From the NCBI GenBank assembly GCA_963792075.1, contig CAWBUW010000006.1, forward strand, positions 7,077-71,076: 64,000 nucleotides of DNA, read 5' to 3'. The notes below the pieces were generated by a model. The model saw only the letters and a list, made by a program, of their open reading frames with translations, searched no databases and was not told the origin of the DNA. Of this stretch, positions 26,885 to 36,106 are shown one piece after another. How positions within the stretch are numbered: position 1 is the first letter of the stretch; each line of letters opens with the position of its first letter. Both the position numbers and the translations under genes were made by a program. The DNA comes from CAWBUW01 sp963792075 (GTDB taxonomy: Bacteria; Chloroflexota; Anaerolineae; Anaerolineales; UBA4823).

Positions 26885-27019
26885 GGTGGTAACGGGCTGT
26901 CCAAAAAGAAACAAAGGAAGAAAATTTATACGTACCTGTTGGGGTGGTGCTTCGCACCACCCCAACAGGTACGTATATTTTCTCCTTGTTTTCGTCTTTT
27001 TGGACAGCCTCTTACCACC
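26885..27019. repeat. Palindromic element C1 (long, nested)
   Basis: Inner perfect 22-base stem (26929-26950, 26954-26975), loop TTC. Arm begins TACGTACCTGTTGGGG. Around it are imperfectly paired purine-rich and pyrimidine-rich arms, then outer arms GGGCTGTCCAAAAAG and CTTTTTGGACAGCC, and end pieces GGTGGTAA and TTACCACC. About 135 bases. Related to C2 and C3. Confidence 0.93.
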
Positions 27020-27079
27020 CGAAATCCCGGTGTGTGAATGGGTGCATTTCAGTTCTGGGGCAGGGGGTGAGGGAAACAA

Positions 27080-27127
27080 GGTTTTCTGACTTTAAGAAAA
27101 CCCTGCAATTGTGTGAACCCTTCACAC
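27080..27127. other. Two small hairpins upstream of the MoxR gene
   Basis: GGTTTTC (27080-27086) with GAAAACC (27096-27102), and GTGTGAA (27111-27117) with TTCACAC (27121-27127). The latter could be an operator or an RNA hairpin; no function is assigned. TATAAT at 27148-27153 may be the -10 of the MoxR gene. Confidence 0.4.
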
Positions 27128-27175
27128 CGGTTATGGGTAAGAAATAGTATAATTCATTATCCGGAGGCCTGGTTC

Positions 27176-28138
27176 ATGAAAGAAATCCAAAGTTTTGCAG
27201 AAAAAGTCGCAGCGAATATTGAAAAAGTAATCGTAGGGAAACGAAACTCGGTAGACCTGGCAGTGATCAGCCTGTTATGCCAGGGCCACCTGCTGATCGA
27301 AGATGTGCCCGGTGTGGGTAAAACCGTTTTGGCGCGCAGCCTGGCTCGTAGCCTGGGATGTACTTTCAGCCGTATCCAGTTTACGCCGGACATGCTTCCC
27401 AGTGACGTGACCGGCGTTTCTATTTTTAACCAGATTTCCACCCAGTTTGAGTTCCGGCCTGGTCCAATCATGGCGCAAATTGTGCTGGCAGATGAAATTA
27501 ACCGCGCCACACCCAAAACGCAGGCTGCACTCCTGGAAGCGATGGAAGAGCACCAGGTGACGGTGGATGGCACCACGCACCCACTGCCCCGGCCTTTCCT
27601 GGTGCTGGCAACCCAGAACCCCATTGAATATGAAGGTACCTTTCCGCTGCCCGAGGCGCAGCTCGACCGCTTCCTGATGCGCATCAAGTTGGGCTATCCC
27701 CTCCTGGAAGATGAAGTGAGCATCCTCGACCGGCAGCAGTTCCAGCACCCTATCCTCAGCCTGGAGCAAGTCGTGACCAACGAGGAACTGACCGAAGCTC
27801 AAGAAGAGATCAAGAAGATCTATGTAGCCAAGTCGGTCAAAACCTATATGGTCGAGCTGACGCGTCAAACGCGCCAGCATTCAGATGTTTACCTGGGCGC
27901 CAGTCCGCGCGGCAGCCTGGCACTGTATCGCACAGCCCAGGCGCGCGCCGCTATGCAAGGTCGCGATTACGTTTTGCCGGATGATGTCAAGGTGCTGGTA
28001 CAGCCGGCGCTCTCGCACCGTGTGATCCTGGGACCTGCAGCACGCTTGCGCGATTTGACCGCAGACAATGTCTTGCAGGAAATCGTCAGCAAAGTACCGG
28101 TCCCAGGTGGGGATTTAAGGGGTGAAGCTGCGCAATGA
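27176..28138 (+). CDS. MoxR-family AAA ATPase
   Basis: 320 aa from the ATG at 27176 with GGAGG 9 bases upstream. Walker A in EDVPGVGKTVLAR, Walker B in VLADEINRATPKTQ, sensor 1 ATQNP, and the lid domain with LGASPRGSLALYRTAQ. MoxR proteins are chaperone-like ATPases that act with DUF58 and often VWA or transglutaminase partners to mature enzymes or envelope complexes. The stop overlaps the DUF58 start (ATGA), the usual pairing. Confidence 0.94.
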   Translation: MKEIQSFAEKVAANIEKVIVGKRNSVDLAVISLLCQGHLLIEDVPGVGKTVLARSLARSLGCTFSRIQFTPDMLPSDVTGVSIFNQISTQFEFRPGPIMAQIVLADEINRATPKTQAALLEAMEEHQVTVDGTTHPLPRPFLVLATQNPIEYEGTFPLPEAQLDRFLMRIKLGYPLLEDEVSILDRQQFQHPILSLEQVVTNEELTEAQEEIKKIYVAKSVKTYMVELTRQTRQHSDVYLGASPRGSLALYRTAQARAAMQGRDYVLPDDVKVLVQPALSHRVILGPAARLRDLTADNVLQEIVSKVPVPGGDLRGEAAQ

Positions 28139-29391
28139 CCACTTCCCGGCGGGTTGTGCTAATCCTTTTAGCACTCAGCCTGATCGCGGCATTCAGTACA
28201 GGCAACCGCCTGTACTATCGTTTTTCCTATTTTTGGGGCTTCTTACTGCTTGGCAGTTGGCTCTGGTCGCAAGTTTCGCTGCGCGGCCTGCGCCTGGAGC
28301 GTACCACCCGGACTGTGCGCGCCCAGGTGGGGCAGATCTTTGAAGAACGGTATGACCTGCAAAACCTGGTAGCGCTTCCGCGTTTGTGGGTGGAAGTGCG
28401 CGATGGATCCAGCCTGCCCGGCTCAGAAGGCTCGCGCGTGCTGTCTATGATTGAGGGCAAGGCAGGCCGCTCGTACCTGGCGCGCACGCGCCTGGTGCAG
28501 CGTGGAGTGTATCCCCTGGGCCCGACGACGCTGGCAGCAGGGGACATGTTCAACCTTTTTCCGGTGACGCGCCAGATGGAGCATGTCGAATCCCTGCTGG
28601 TTTACCCAATGATGGTGGATGTGCGGGGTTTCCCTAATCCGCCGGGGCTGCTCCCTGGGGGAGAGGCTTTGCGGCGCATGACTCACCAGGTAACCCCGAA
28701 CGCGTCCGGTGTGCGCGAATACGTACATGGCGACCCACTCAATCGCATTCATTGGCTCAGCACTGCCCGCCGGAATATGCTCATGGTTAAAGAGTTTGAG
28801 TTGGATCCGCTGGCGGATGTGTGGATCTTCCTGGATGCGGCAGCTTATGTGCAGGCTGCAAAACCGGAGTCACTGCCGGAAACCACTGTGCGTGATATCT
28901 GGCAGAAGACGGTCAAGCTCAAGCTGCCAGCCTCTACCGAAGAATATGGGGTTAGCATTGCCGCTACTGTGGCGCGGGATTACCTGCGCCGCAGCCGGGC
29001 GGTGGGACTGGTGGCCGCGGGAGCGCAGTTTACCGTGCTGCCACCTGATCGCGGCGCACGCCAGTTGGGCAAAATCCTGGAATCGCTGGCGATTTTGCGC
29101 ACGACGGGCAAGATGCCACTGCGCGCGCTGGTGGAGGCGCAGGCGCGCAACCTGTCCCGCGGCAGTACGGTCGTGATCATCACGACTTCGGTGATGCGCG
29201 AGCTGCCCTTGATCCTGGATCACCTGGGGATGCGCGGGCTGCGGCCTGTGGTTGTGCTGCTGGATCACGTTTCGTTTGGAGGCCAATATCATGCAGAACA
29301 ATTGACCGCTCAGATCAAGGCGCTGGGAGTACCGCTGCGCCTGGTCCGGGAAGGTGCTGAATTGGAGCAGGTGTTAGTGACACCCGTATAA
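28135..29391 (+). CDS. DUF58 domain protein, MoxR partner
   Basis: 418 aa. Two N-terminal hydrophobic stretches (about 7-20 and 26-42), an intermediate beta-rich region, then the DUF58 signature GVREYVHGDPLNRIHWLSTA followed by a VWA-like fold (LADVWIFLDAA). Overlaps the MoxR gene by 4 bases. Known pairing with MoxR; molecular role is poorly understood. The transglutaminase gene that often follows is absent; a KimA-like transporter gene comes instead, 11 bases on. Confidence 0.9.
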   Translation: MTTSRRVVLILLALSLIAAFSTGNRLYYRFSYFWGFLLLGSWLWSQVSLRGLRLERTTRTVRAQVGQIFEERYDLQNLVALPRLWVEVRDGSSLPGSEGSRVLSMIEGKAGRSYLARTRLVQRGVYPLGPTTLAAGDMFNLFPVTRQMEHVESLLVYPMMVDVRGFPNPPGLLPGGEALRRMTHQVTPNASGVREYVHGDPLNRIHWLSTARRNMLMVKEFELDPLADVWIFLDAAAYVQAAKPESLPETTVRDIWQKTVKLKLPASTEEYGVSIAATVARDYLRRSRAVGLVAAGAQFTVLPPDRGARQLGKILESLAILRTTGKMPLRALVEAQARNLSRGSTVVIITTSVMRELPLILDHLGMRGLRPVVVLLDHVSFGGQYHAEQLTAQIKALGVPLRLVREGAELEQVLVTPV

Positions 29392-29402
29392 CCGGGAGGG
29401 AA

Positions 29403-31241
29403 ATGTTAGACCGTCTAAAACAATTGATTATCGGTCCCCCGCTGCCCACGCGTTCTGCGGCAGATATCAAATTAAATAAAATCCGCGCCCTGGCAGCCTT
29501 CTCGCCGGATGCTCTGTCTTCCATCGCCTATGCCAACCAGGAAATTTACCTGGGGCTGCTGGTGGCGGGGAGTGCAGGCTTGAGCCTGGCCTGGCCGATT
29601 GGCCTGGCGATTATTTTGGTCCTGGGGATTGTCTCAATTTCCTATTACCAGACGATTCATGGTTATCCAAGCGGCGGTGGTTCTTACATTGTGGCGCGTA
29701 GTAATTTAGGCACCTTTCCAGGATTGGTCGCGGCAGGAGCTTTGCTGATTGATTATGTGCTTACTGCTGCAGTCAGCCTGACCGCCGGTATCGATGCAAT
29801 TGCTTCTGCATTCCCGGTAATCCTTCCTTACCGTGTCGAGGCATCCCTGGCTTTATTGTTTTTGATTATGCTGCTCAACCTGCGCGGGCTGCGTGAAACT
29901 GGTACCTTTATGTCTGTTCCGGTATATTTATTTTTGTTCACGTACATCCCGATGATTATTTTTGGCATTATCCGCCTAGCGATAGAAGGACCGGGTTCGC
30001 TGGTTGTTACGGCCCCACCTGCCTTAGAGCCCCTGGGGCTTTTATTGGTGCTGCATGCGTTTTCTTCTGGCTGTACAGCGCTTACGGGGATTGAGGCGAT
30101 CAGCAACGGTGTGCCTGCATTTCGCAAGCCAGAGTCAGATAACGCCGGCCGGACGCTCATCGTCATGGCCTTATTAATGGGTTTCTTGTTTTTGGGTAGC
30201 ATCGGCTTAACTCAGGCGTTCGCAGTGGTCGCAGGGCCAAATGAAACGATCTTATCTGCGCTGGCGCGACGGATCCTGGGGGGAGGCTTGATGTATGTGA
30301 CCATCCAAACCTCAACCATGCTTGTATTGGTGGTAGCGGCTAACACCAGTTTCGCTGACTTTCCGCGTGTCGCTGCTATCCTGGCAAAGGATGGTTTTCT
30401 ACCGCGCCAACTCACCGGGTTGGGAGATCGTCTGGTTTTCCAAAATGGGATATTGTCGTTGGCGCTGGCGACCGCTACTCTGATCGTCCTGTTCCGTGGG
30501 AATTCGCACATGCTGGTGCCGCTTTTCGCGGTCGGCGCATTCCTGGCATTCACATTATCTCAGGCGGGGATGGTGATGCATTGGTGGCATAAGCGTGAGG
30601 GAAACTGGTGGTTGAAGCTGCTGGCCAATGGCTTAGGGGCGTTGGCGACTGGCACTACCCTCATCGTTGTGGGGGTCAGTAAATTTGCCCAGGGAGCCTG
30701 GATTACGATTTTAATTATCCCAATATTGGTGACCATATTTTTAAAGATCCGAAAACATTATGAAGAAGTGGCCAAAGAGTTAACCCTGCGTGGGGTGCCG
30801 CCCTCGCTGCGCCCGCTGCCGCCGCCCCGCCTGGTGATCCCGATCTCTGGCATCCACCGGGGTACCATTGATGCAGTCAATTTTGCCCGTTCCATTTCTC
30901 CGGAGTTAACCGCGGTGTATGTAGAGCTGGACCCTGCTGCCACAGAGAAGACGCGCGAATCCTGGGAACGGTGGTTCCCGGAAGTCAAGCTGGCGGTAGT
31001 ACCCTCGCCGTATCGCTCCATTGTCGGGCCAATCCTGGATTACCTGGACGAAACGGATGCAGAGAATAACGATGGCCAGCAAGCGGTGATCGTCCTGCCA
31101 GAGTTCGTGCCTGCCTATTGGTGGCAGGCACTGCTGCACAACCAGACTGCCTGGCTGCTGCGCGCGGCCATGCTTTACCACCGGCGGCACCGCGGTTTTA
31201 CACGTGCAATTATTGATGTACCCTATCATTTGAAAAAGTGA
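29403..31241 (+). CDS. kimA: KimA-like potassium transporter (APC superfamily)
   Basis: 612 aa with about 12 membrane helices and a cytoplasmic C-terminal domain of about 150 residues. From memory it matches Bacillus KimA throughout: the N-terminal ALAAFSPDALSSIAYANQE, YPSGGGSYIVARSNLG, SSGCTALTGIEAISNGVPAF, and the C-terminal HNQTAWLLRAAML and VPYHLKK. KimA imports K+ with protons and its C-terminal domain binds c-di-AMP, which inhibits it. GGGAGG precedes the ATG. Last gene of the operon; the RCK protein upstream supports a K+ role. Confidence 0.85.
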   Translation: MLDRLKQLIIGPPLPTRSAADIKLNKIRALAAFSPDALSSIAYANQEIYLGLLVAGSAGLSLAWPIGLAIILVLGIVSISYYQTIHGYPSGGGSYIVARSNLGTFPGLVAAGALLIDYVLTAAVSLTAGIDAIASAFPVILPYRVEASLALLFLIMLLNLRGLRETGTFMSVPVYLFLFTYIPMIIFGIIRLAIEGPGSLVVTAPPALEPLGLLLVLHAFSSGCTALTGIEAISNGVPAFRKPESDNAGRTLIVMALLMGFLFLGSIGLTQAFAVVAGPNETILSALARRILGGGLMYVTIQTSTMLVLVVAANTSFADFPRVAAILAKDGFLPRQLTGLGDRLVFQNGILSLALATATLIVLFRGNSHMLVPLFAVGAFLAFTLSQAGMVMHWWHKREGNWWLKLLANGLGALATGTTLIVVGVSKFAQGAWITILIIPILVTIFLKIRKHYEEVAKELTLRGVPPSLRPLPPPRLVIPISGIHRGTIDAVNFARSISPELTAVYVELDPAATEKTRESWERWFPEVKLAVVPSPYRSIVGPILDYLDETDAENNDGQQAVIVLPEFVPAYWWQALLHNQTAWLLRAAMLYHRRHRGFTRAIIDVPYHLKK

Positions 31242-31247
31242 TATAAT
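31239..31247 (+). promoter_or_regulatory. Extended -10 promoter of the RRM gene
   Basis: TGATATAAT, an extended -10, just before and after the kimA stop. It leaves a 5' untranslated region of about 120 bases before the ATG at 31375, long as in cold-induced RRM or csp genes; no defined fold was recognised. Confidence 0.6.
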
Positions 31248-31374
31248 GGTTTCTGTTTGGTTCCTCCCGCACGGATTTGAGCGTTGTGTGTCCTGGCTGG
31301 CGCTGGATAGCAAGTCGACAATTCCAGGTTCGGGGGGATAAGTATCTAGTAAAAGTTAAAAGGAAAAAGAAGAA

Positions 31375-31770
31375 ATGAATATCTATGTTGGAAATCTGCC
31401 CTACAATGCCAGCGAGGACGAGGTCCGCGAGCTTTTTGCGGCCTATGGCACCGTCACATCCGTGGCGCTGATCAAGGACAAGGTCACCGGCCAGCCGCGT
31501 GGTTTTGGTTTCGTCGAAATGTCTGACGATACCGAAGCGAATGCTGCGATCGAAGGCTTGAATGGCAAGGATTTTGCCGGTCGCAAGTTGGCGATCAACC
31601 CGGCTCGCCCGCGTGAAGATCGCCCCTCCGGCCCCCGCACGGGTGGCTTTGGTGGCGAGCGTCGCGGTCCCAGCGGCGGTGGTTTCGGCGATCGTCGTGG
31701 TTCCGGCGGCTCCGGTGGGCATCGCGGGGCAGCTCTGGCGGCCCCAAGCGCTCCTGGTAATCTAAATTAA
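31375..31770 (+). CDS. RRM-domain RNA-binding protein with Gly/Arg-rich tail
   Basis: 131 aa. One RRM at residues 1-80 with RNP2 IYVGNL and RNP1 RGFGFVEM; the tail from about 88 is rich in Gly, Arg and Pro (GGFGGERRGPSGGG). Such small proteins, known in cyanobacteria and other lineages, bind single-stranded RNA and are often cold-induced. The purine-rich AAAAGGAAAAAGAAGAA precedes the ATG. Two terminators follow. The last 15 residues (AALAAPSAPGNLN) lack the Gly/Arg pattern. Confidence 0.93.
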   Translation: MNIYVGNLPYNASEDEVRELFAAYGTVTSVALIKDKVTGQPRGFGFVEMSDDTEANAAIEGLNGKDFAGRKLAINPARPREDRPSGPRTGGFGGERRGPSGGGFGDRRGSGGSGGHRGAALAAPSAPGNLN

Positions 31771-31774
31771 AAAC

Positions 31775-31811
31775 ATGAACCACCCCGAAGATTAAATCCG
31801 GGGTGGTTCAT
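31775..31811 (+). terminator. Terminator hairpin after the RRM gene
   Basis: ATGAACCACCCCG (31775-31787) pairs with 31799-31811, followed by TAAAATTT. Immediately downstream of the stop codon. Confidence 0.8.
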
Positions 31812-31823
31812 TAAAATTTAAAT

Positions 31824-31865
31824 AGCGGAGTTGAAGAGGCACTGGGGTGTTTCTTCAACTCCGCT
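31824..31865. terminator. Terminator hairpin between the RRM gene and ilvE
   Basis: AGCGGAGTTGAAG (31824-31836) pairs with 31853-31865 around a 16-base loop, followed by TTGTTT. On the minus strand it lies 6 bases after the ilvE stop and would end the ilv-leu operon. Confidence 0.75.
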
Positions 31866-31870
31866 TTGTT

Positions 31871-32791
31871 TCAATTTACATAACTTAGCCAGCTTTCGTA
31901 GCGTGGCGTTTGCCCGTGGATCGCAGCGTGGAATACTTCCTGGATCTGGCGCGTGACAGGGCCGGTTTTCCCCTCGCCAATCGTGCGAAAGTCAATTTCA
32001 GATAGCCCGATGCACTCGGCTGCGGTGCCAGAGACGAAAACCTCATCGGCTATATAAAGTTGGTCACGGGAGATAGGCTCCTCTTTTACGGTGTACCCCA
32101 GGTCTCGGGAGATCGTGATCAGCGAGGTGCGGGTGATGCCTTCAAGGGTATCCACCAGCGGCGTGGTGGTAATCACCCCGTCGCGTACCACGAAGATATT
32201 TTCTCCGGTGCATTCGGCGACAAAACCCTGCGGGTTGAGCAGGATCGCTTCGTCAAAACCCAGGCGCACCGATTCGGTCTTGGCCAGAAAGCTATTGGCA
32301 TAATTGCCGGAAATCTTCGCCTTGGTCATCATGACATTGGGTTGGTGGCGGGTGAAGGATGAGACGTTAGCGCGGATGCCTTTGGCGAGCGCTTCTGCGC
32401 CCAGGTAATTATTCCACTCCCATACCGCAATTGCCAGGGACGGCTTACCGCCATCCACGTTCAGGTTCCAGCCCCCTCCACTCAGGTAAAGCAGAGGGCG
32501 GATGTAGCATTCGCTCATTTTGTTTGCCTTGACTGTCATGAGGATCGCCTCGCTGACATCTTTTGCCGTCCAGGGCAACTGGCGAAAACCAAAGACGTGC
32601 GCCGACGCCAGCAGGCGTTTGGAGTGTTCGTGCAGGCGAAAGACAGCCGGGCCTTTCTCGGTGGCATAAGAGCGGATACCCTCAAAGACAGCCGCGCCGT
32701 AATGCAGCGCCGGTGTCAGCATGTGGATGGTTGCTTTTTCAAAGGGTACCAGCTTGCCATCCATCCATACAAATTCTGATTCCATTCCCAT
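31871..32791 (-). CDS. ilvE: Branched-chain amino acid aminotransferase
   Basis: 306 aa. Class IV PLP transaminase: FEGIRSYATEKGP, the Schiff-base Lys in TKAKISGNYANSFLAK, and TENIFVVRDGVITTTP. Last step in Val, Leu and Ile synthesis, using glutamate as amino donor. AGGAG 7 bases before the ATG at 32791. Last gene of the ilv-leu operon, separated from leuB by 84 bases that contain palindrome remnant F. Confidence 0.96.
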   Translation of the reverse strand: MGMESEFVWMDGKLVPFEKATIHMLTPALHYGAAVFEGIRSYATEKGPAVFRLHEHSKRLLASAHVFGFRQLPWTAKDVSEAILMTVKANKMSECYIRPLLYLSGGGWNLNVDGGKPSLAIAVWEWNNYLGAEALAKGIRANVSSFTRHQPNVMMTKAKISGNYANSFLAKTESVRLGFDEAILLNPQGFVAECTGENIFVVRDGVITTTPLVDTLEGITRTSLITISRDLGYTVKEEPISRDQLYIADEVFVSGTAAECIGLSEIDFRTIGEGKTGPVTRQIQEVFHAAIHGQTPRYESWLSYVN

Positions 32792-32821
32792 AAAAAATCT
32801 CCTTCTATAGAATTACGGATT

Positions 32822-32878
32822 TATTATTTTGATAGTGTGTAACGGCGTAGCCGCACATACACCACCAAATAAAATTCA
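32822..32878. repeat. Palindromic element F (decayed)
   Basis: Imperfect inverted repeat centred on ACGGC-GTA-GCCG; the arms GATAGTGTGTA and TACACCACCAAA pair with several mismatches. Same GTA loop and flank type as D, E and G, apparently a degraded copy. Confidence 0.7.
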
Positions 32879-33949
32879 TAAACGGGCAATAATTTCATCG
32901 GTCATCTGGGTGGTGTTCAAGGTCTTGCCCTGGCCATCTCCGCCCAAATCGCCGGTACGGCAGCCTGCGTGGATGGCAGCCTCGACCGCCTTTTCGATGG
33001 CGGTGGCTTCGGTTTCTAACTGCAGCGAATGGCGCAGCAGCAGCGCTGCGGAGAGCACGGTGCCTACCGGGTTGGCGATGCCCCGCCCGGCGATGTCCGG
33101 CGCGGAGCCGTGGATCGGCTCATAAAGTCCAGGGTTGCCTGCGCCCAGGCTGGCAGAAGGCAGCATGCCCATCGAACCAGCCAGGACCGAGGCCTCGTCG
33201 GTGAGGATATCGCCGAACATGTTCTCGGTCACAACCACATCCAGCGCGGCCGGCCCGGTCACCAGGCGCATCGCGGCGGTATCGACCAGCACGTGTTCCA
33301 GGGCAATATCCGGGTTTTGCGCGCCTACCTGGATGGCAACCTGCCGCCACAAACGAGAAGACTCGAGCACATTCGCTTTATCCACCGAGGTGACTTTCTT
33401 TTTGCGCCCCCTGGCCAGGCTAAAAGCCAGCTCCAGCACCCGGCGGATTTCATAATCGTAATATTCCAGCGTATCCACAGCCCGCTCACCGCGGGGGGTA
33501 TGCTCGCGCAGCTTAGGCTGGCCGAAATACAGCCCGCCGGTCAGTTCGCGGATGACCAGGAAATCCACGCCTTGCAGCTTTTCAGGTTTCAATGGCGAGG
33601 CATTTACCAGCGCCGGATGCACTTTCACCGGGCGCAAGTTGGCGAAAACACCCAACCCTTTGCGCAGCGCCAGCAGGCCCTGCTCTGGCCGCACTTTGGC
33701 CTGCGGATCATCCCACTTTGGCCCGCCGACCGCCCCCAGCAGCACCGCCTGGGCCGCCTGGCAGTCCGCCAGGGTCTCATCGGTCAGCGCGCTGCCATAG
33801 CGGTCAATCGAACAGCCGCCGATCAGGTGCTGCGTGTAAGTAAAGGTATGCCCGTGGCGGGCTGCGATCGCATCCAGCACGCGCACTGCTGCGCCGACCA
33901 CTTCAGGACCAATCCCGTCGCCTGGGAGGAGGACAATGTTTGCCTGCAT
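32876..33949 (-). CDS. leuB: 3-Isopropylmalate dehydrogenase
   Basis: 357 aa. N-terminal LLPGDGIGPEV, central RELTGGLYFGQP, substrate-binding DKANVLESSRLWRQ, metal-binding VTENMFGDILTDE, and NAD region EPIHGSAPDIAGRGIANP. Oxidises and decarboxylates 3-isopropylmalate; in a citramalate pathway it also acts on erythro-3-methylmalate. The usual family length. Eleven bases downstream of cimA. Confidence 0.97.
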   Translation of the reverse strand: MQANIVLLPGDGIGPEVVGAAVRVLDAIAARHGHTFTYTQHLIGGCSIDRYGSALTDETLADCQAAQAVLLGAVGGPKWDDPQAKVRPEQGLLALRKGLGVFANLRPVKVHPALVNASPLKPEKLQGVDFLVIRELTGGLYFGQPKLREHTPRGERAVDTLEYYDYEIRRVLELAFSLARGRKKKVTSVDKANVLESSRLWRQVAIQVGAQNPDIALEHVLVDTAAMRLVTGPAALDVVVTENMFGDILTDEASVLAGSMGMLPSASLGAGNPGLYEPIHGSAPDIAGRGIANPVGTVLSAALLLRHSLQLETEATAIEKAVEAAIHAGCRTGDLGGDGQGKTLNTTQMTDEIIARL

Positions 33950-33960
33950 ATTTTCCTTAT

Positions 33961-35514
33961 CTAGGCCACTGTCAGGCCGTATTCGACTGAATCAGCCAGG
34001 GCGCGCCAGGAAGCTTCTATAATGTTCGTACTCGCTCCTACCGTGCTCCAGCGCCGGGTGCCGTTTTGCGTGTCGATCAGCACGCGCGTCATCGCCTGGG
34101 TGCCGTTCTCGCCATCCAGGATGCGCACCTTGTAATCTGCCAGGTGGAAATTGCCTAATTGGGGGTAGCGCGGCAGCAGCGCTTTGCGCAGCGCTTTATC
34201 CAAAGCGTTTACCGGCCCGTTGCCTTCGGCAGCCGTGTGGATGACTTCGCCATCCACCGAGATCTTGACCATCGCATCGGCGCTGATGCCGCTTCCCTGG
34301 CGGTGTTCCACGTTGACCAGAAAATCAACCAATTCAAAAGGAGGCCGGTAGCCGGACTGCTGGCGTTTGAGCATCATCGCCACGGACGCCTCGGCGGCTT
34401 CGAAGGAAAAGCCGCGCGACTCCAGCTCCTTGACATCATTGAGCACTTCGACGATCCCCTCACGATCCTCGATCTCTACACCATGTTCTTCGGCCTTGCT
34501 GAGGATATTCGCCCGCCCGGACAAATCGGAGACAACCACCCGCATGTGATTACCAACCCGCTCGGGAGAGATGTGCTGGTAGGAGAGGGTCGAGCGGCGC
34601 ATGGCTGCCACGTGTACGCCGCCTTTGTGGGCGAAGGCGGATTTTCCCACGTAGGGCGAGTGCTCGTTGGGCGTCTGGTTGGCCACCTCGTCAACGAAGT
34701 GCGCCAGCTCATACAGTTTGAACAGCCCGCTTTCTGGCAGACAGCTCAAGCCGAGTTTCAACTCCAGATTGGCGATGATCGAGCACAGGTTGGCATTACC
34801 GCAGCGTTCGCCGTAACCGTTGATGGTGCCCTGCACCTGGACTGCGCCGGCGCGCACCGCCGCCAGCGAGTTCACCACAGCACATTCACTGTCGTTGTGG
34901 GCGTGGATGCCGAAGGGGTGGTCAACCTGATCGCTCACCTGGTGCACGATCTGGTCAAGCTCCCAGGGCATAGTGCCGCCGTTCGTATCGCACAACACCA
35001 CCGTCTCGGCGCCTCCGCGTATCGCGGCGCGCAGGGTTTCCAGCGCGTAGGAAGGGTCAGCTTTGTAGCCATCGAAGAAATGTTCACCATCGTAAATCAC
35101 ACGCCTCCCCTGCTCGCGCAAGTAGGCGACCGACTGCTGAATGAGGCGCAGGTTGTCTTCCAGCGTGGTTTGGAGCACCTCGGTGACGTGCAGAGTCCAG
35201 GACTTGCCGAAAAGCGTGCAGACTTCGGTGCGCGCATTCAGCAGCGCCTGGATGTTGGCGTCATCTGCGGGGGCGCCGCGAGCGCGGCAGGTTGCGCCGA
35301 AAGCGGTAATCTTAGCGGTCTGCCAGGTCAGCTCGCGTGCCCGCTCGAAGAACTCAACGTCTTTTGGGTTGGAGCCGGGCCAGCCGCCTTCGATGAAAGC
35401 GACTCCCAGGTCATCCAGCCGCTGGGCAATGCGGATTTTGTCACTGGCCGATAAATTGAACCCTTCGCTTTGGGTGCCATCGCGCAGGGTGGTATCATAA
35501 ATTTGAATTGGCAT
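33961..35514 (-). CDS. cimA: (R)-Citramalate synthase
   Basis: 517 aa from MPIQIYDTTLRDGTQ at 35514, overlapping leuD by 20 bases. HMGL-like TIM barrel (TTLRDGTQSEG, metal ligands in GIHAHNDSEC) and a C-terminal LeuA-type allosteric domain. Condenses pyruvate with acetyl-CoA to citramalate, giving 2-ketobutyrate via LeuCD and LeuB, so isoleucine can be made without threonine deaminase. The sequences GEHFFDGYKADP and NGYGERCGNANL fit the CimA branch rather than LeuA, and a separate leuA lies in the same operon. Confidence 0.92.
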   Translation of the reverse strand: MPIQIYDTTLRDGTQSEGFNLSASDKIRIAQRLDDLGVAFIEGGWPGSNPKDVEFFERARELTWQTAKITAFGATCRARGAPADDANIQALLNARTEVCTLFGKSWTLHVTEVLQTTLEDNLRLIQQSVAYLREQGRRVIYDGEHFFDGYKADPSYALETLRAAIRGGAETVVLCDTNGGTMPWELDQIVHQVSDQVDHPFGIHAHNDSECAVVNSLAAVRAGAVQVQGTINGYGERCGNANLCSIIANLELKLGLSCLPESGLFKLYELAHFVDEVANQTPNEHSPYVGKSAFAHKGGVHVAAMRRSTLSYQHISPERVGNHMRVVVSDLSGRANILSKAEEHGVEIEDREGIVEVLNDVKELESRGFSFEAAEASVAMMLKRQQSGYRPPFELVDFLVNVEHRQGSGISADAMVKISVDGEVIHTAAEGNGPVNALDKALRKALLPRYPQLGNFHLADYKVRILDGENGTQAMTRVLIDTQNGTRRWSTVGASTNIIEASWRALADSVEYGLTVA

Positions 35515-36094
35515 AATGGCTTTCGTAGGCAGCAATTTCTTTTTCAAAACCAAGGATGTAGCCTAACTCATCCAGGCCATTGAGCAGGCACGCTTTGGCA
35601 AAGCCATCGATGGGGAAGGTTGCCTCGCGGCCGCCGGGCAAGACCAGCACCTGGCGGGCCAGGTCCACACTCAACTCTGCTGCGGGGGCTTCCATGAGCA
35701 GGTCTTGCAAATCGCGGTGGGTTTCAGCGTCAACGATGATGGGCAGCAGGCCGTTTTTCAAGGCGTTATTGCGAAAAATGTCCGCGAATGAAGTGCTGAT
35801 AATTGCGCGGAAGCCGTAACCGGCCAGCGCCCAGGGAGCATGTTCGCGGCTGGACCCGCAGCCGAAGTTATCGCCGGCCAGCAGGATCTGCGCCTGACGG
35901 TGCTGCGCCTGGTTGAGCGGAAAATCCGGACGCGGCGAGCCATCGGCCTGGTAGCGCCAATCGGCAAATAAGTTATCGCCCATGCCGACTTTATCGGTAG
36001 CTTTGAGGAAACGAGCGGGGATGATCTGGTCGGTATCGATATTATCGATCAGCAGGGGGATGATACTGGAGGTAAGAGAGGTAAACTGTGCCAT
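35495..36094 (-). CDS. leuD: 3-Isopropylmalate dehydratase small subunit
   Basis: 199 aa. IDNIDTDQIIPARFL near the N-terminus, AGDNFGCGSSREHAPWAL and SFADIFRNNALKNGLLP are the swivelling-domain motifs. With LeuC isomerises 2-isopropylmalate, and probably citramalate. Twelve bases after leuC. Confidence 0.97.
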   Translation of the reverse strand: MAQFTSLTSSIIPLLIDNIDTDQIIPARFLKATDKVGMGDNLFADWRYQADGSPRPDFPLNQAQHRQAQILLAGDNFGCGSSREHAPWALAGYGFRAIISTSFADIFRNNALKNGLLPIIVDAETHRDLQDLLMEAPAAELSVDLARQVLVLPGGREATFPIDGFAKACLLNGLDELGYILGFEKEIAAYESHYANSNL

Positions 36095-36106
36095 AGGCTC
36101 CTGGGG

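Noticed and set aside
26883..27147. Small proteins encoded across element C1 on both strands
   Set aside because: Open frames arise because both arms of the palindrome lack stops; the same spurious peptides appear at C2 and C3.
34159..35454. Long open frame antisense to cimA (and similar ones antisense to glpK and leuB)
   Set aside because: Shadow frames due to GC-rich codon use; no SD and no recognisable domain, and they oppose clear genes.
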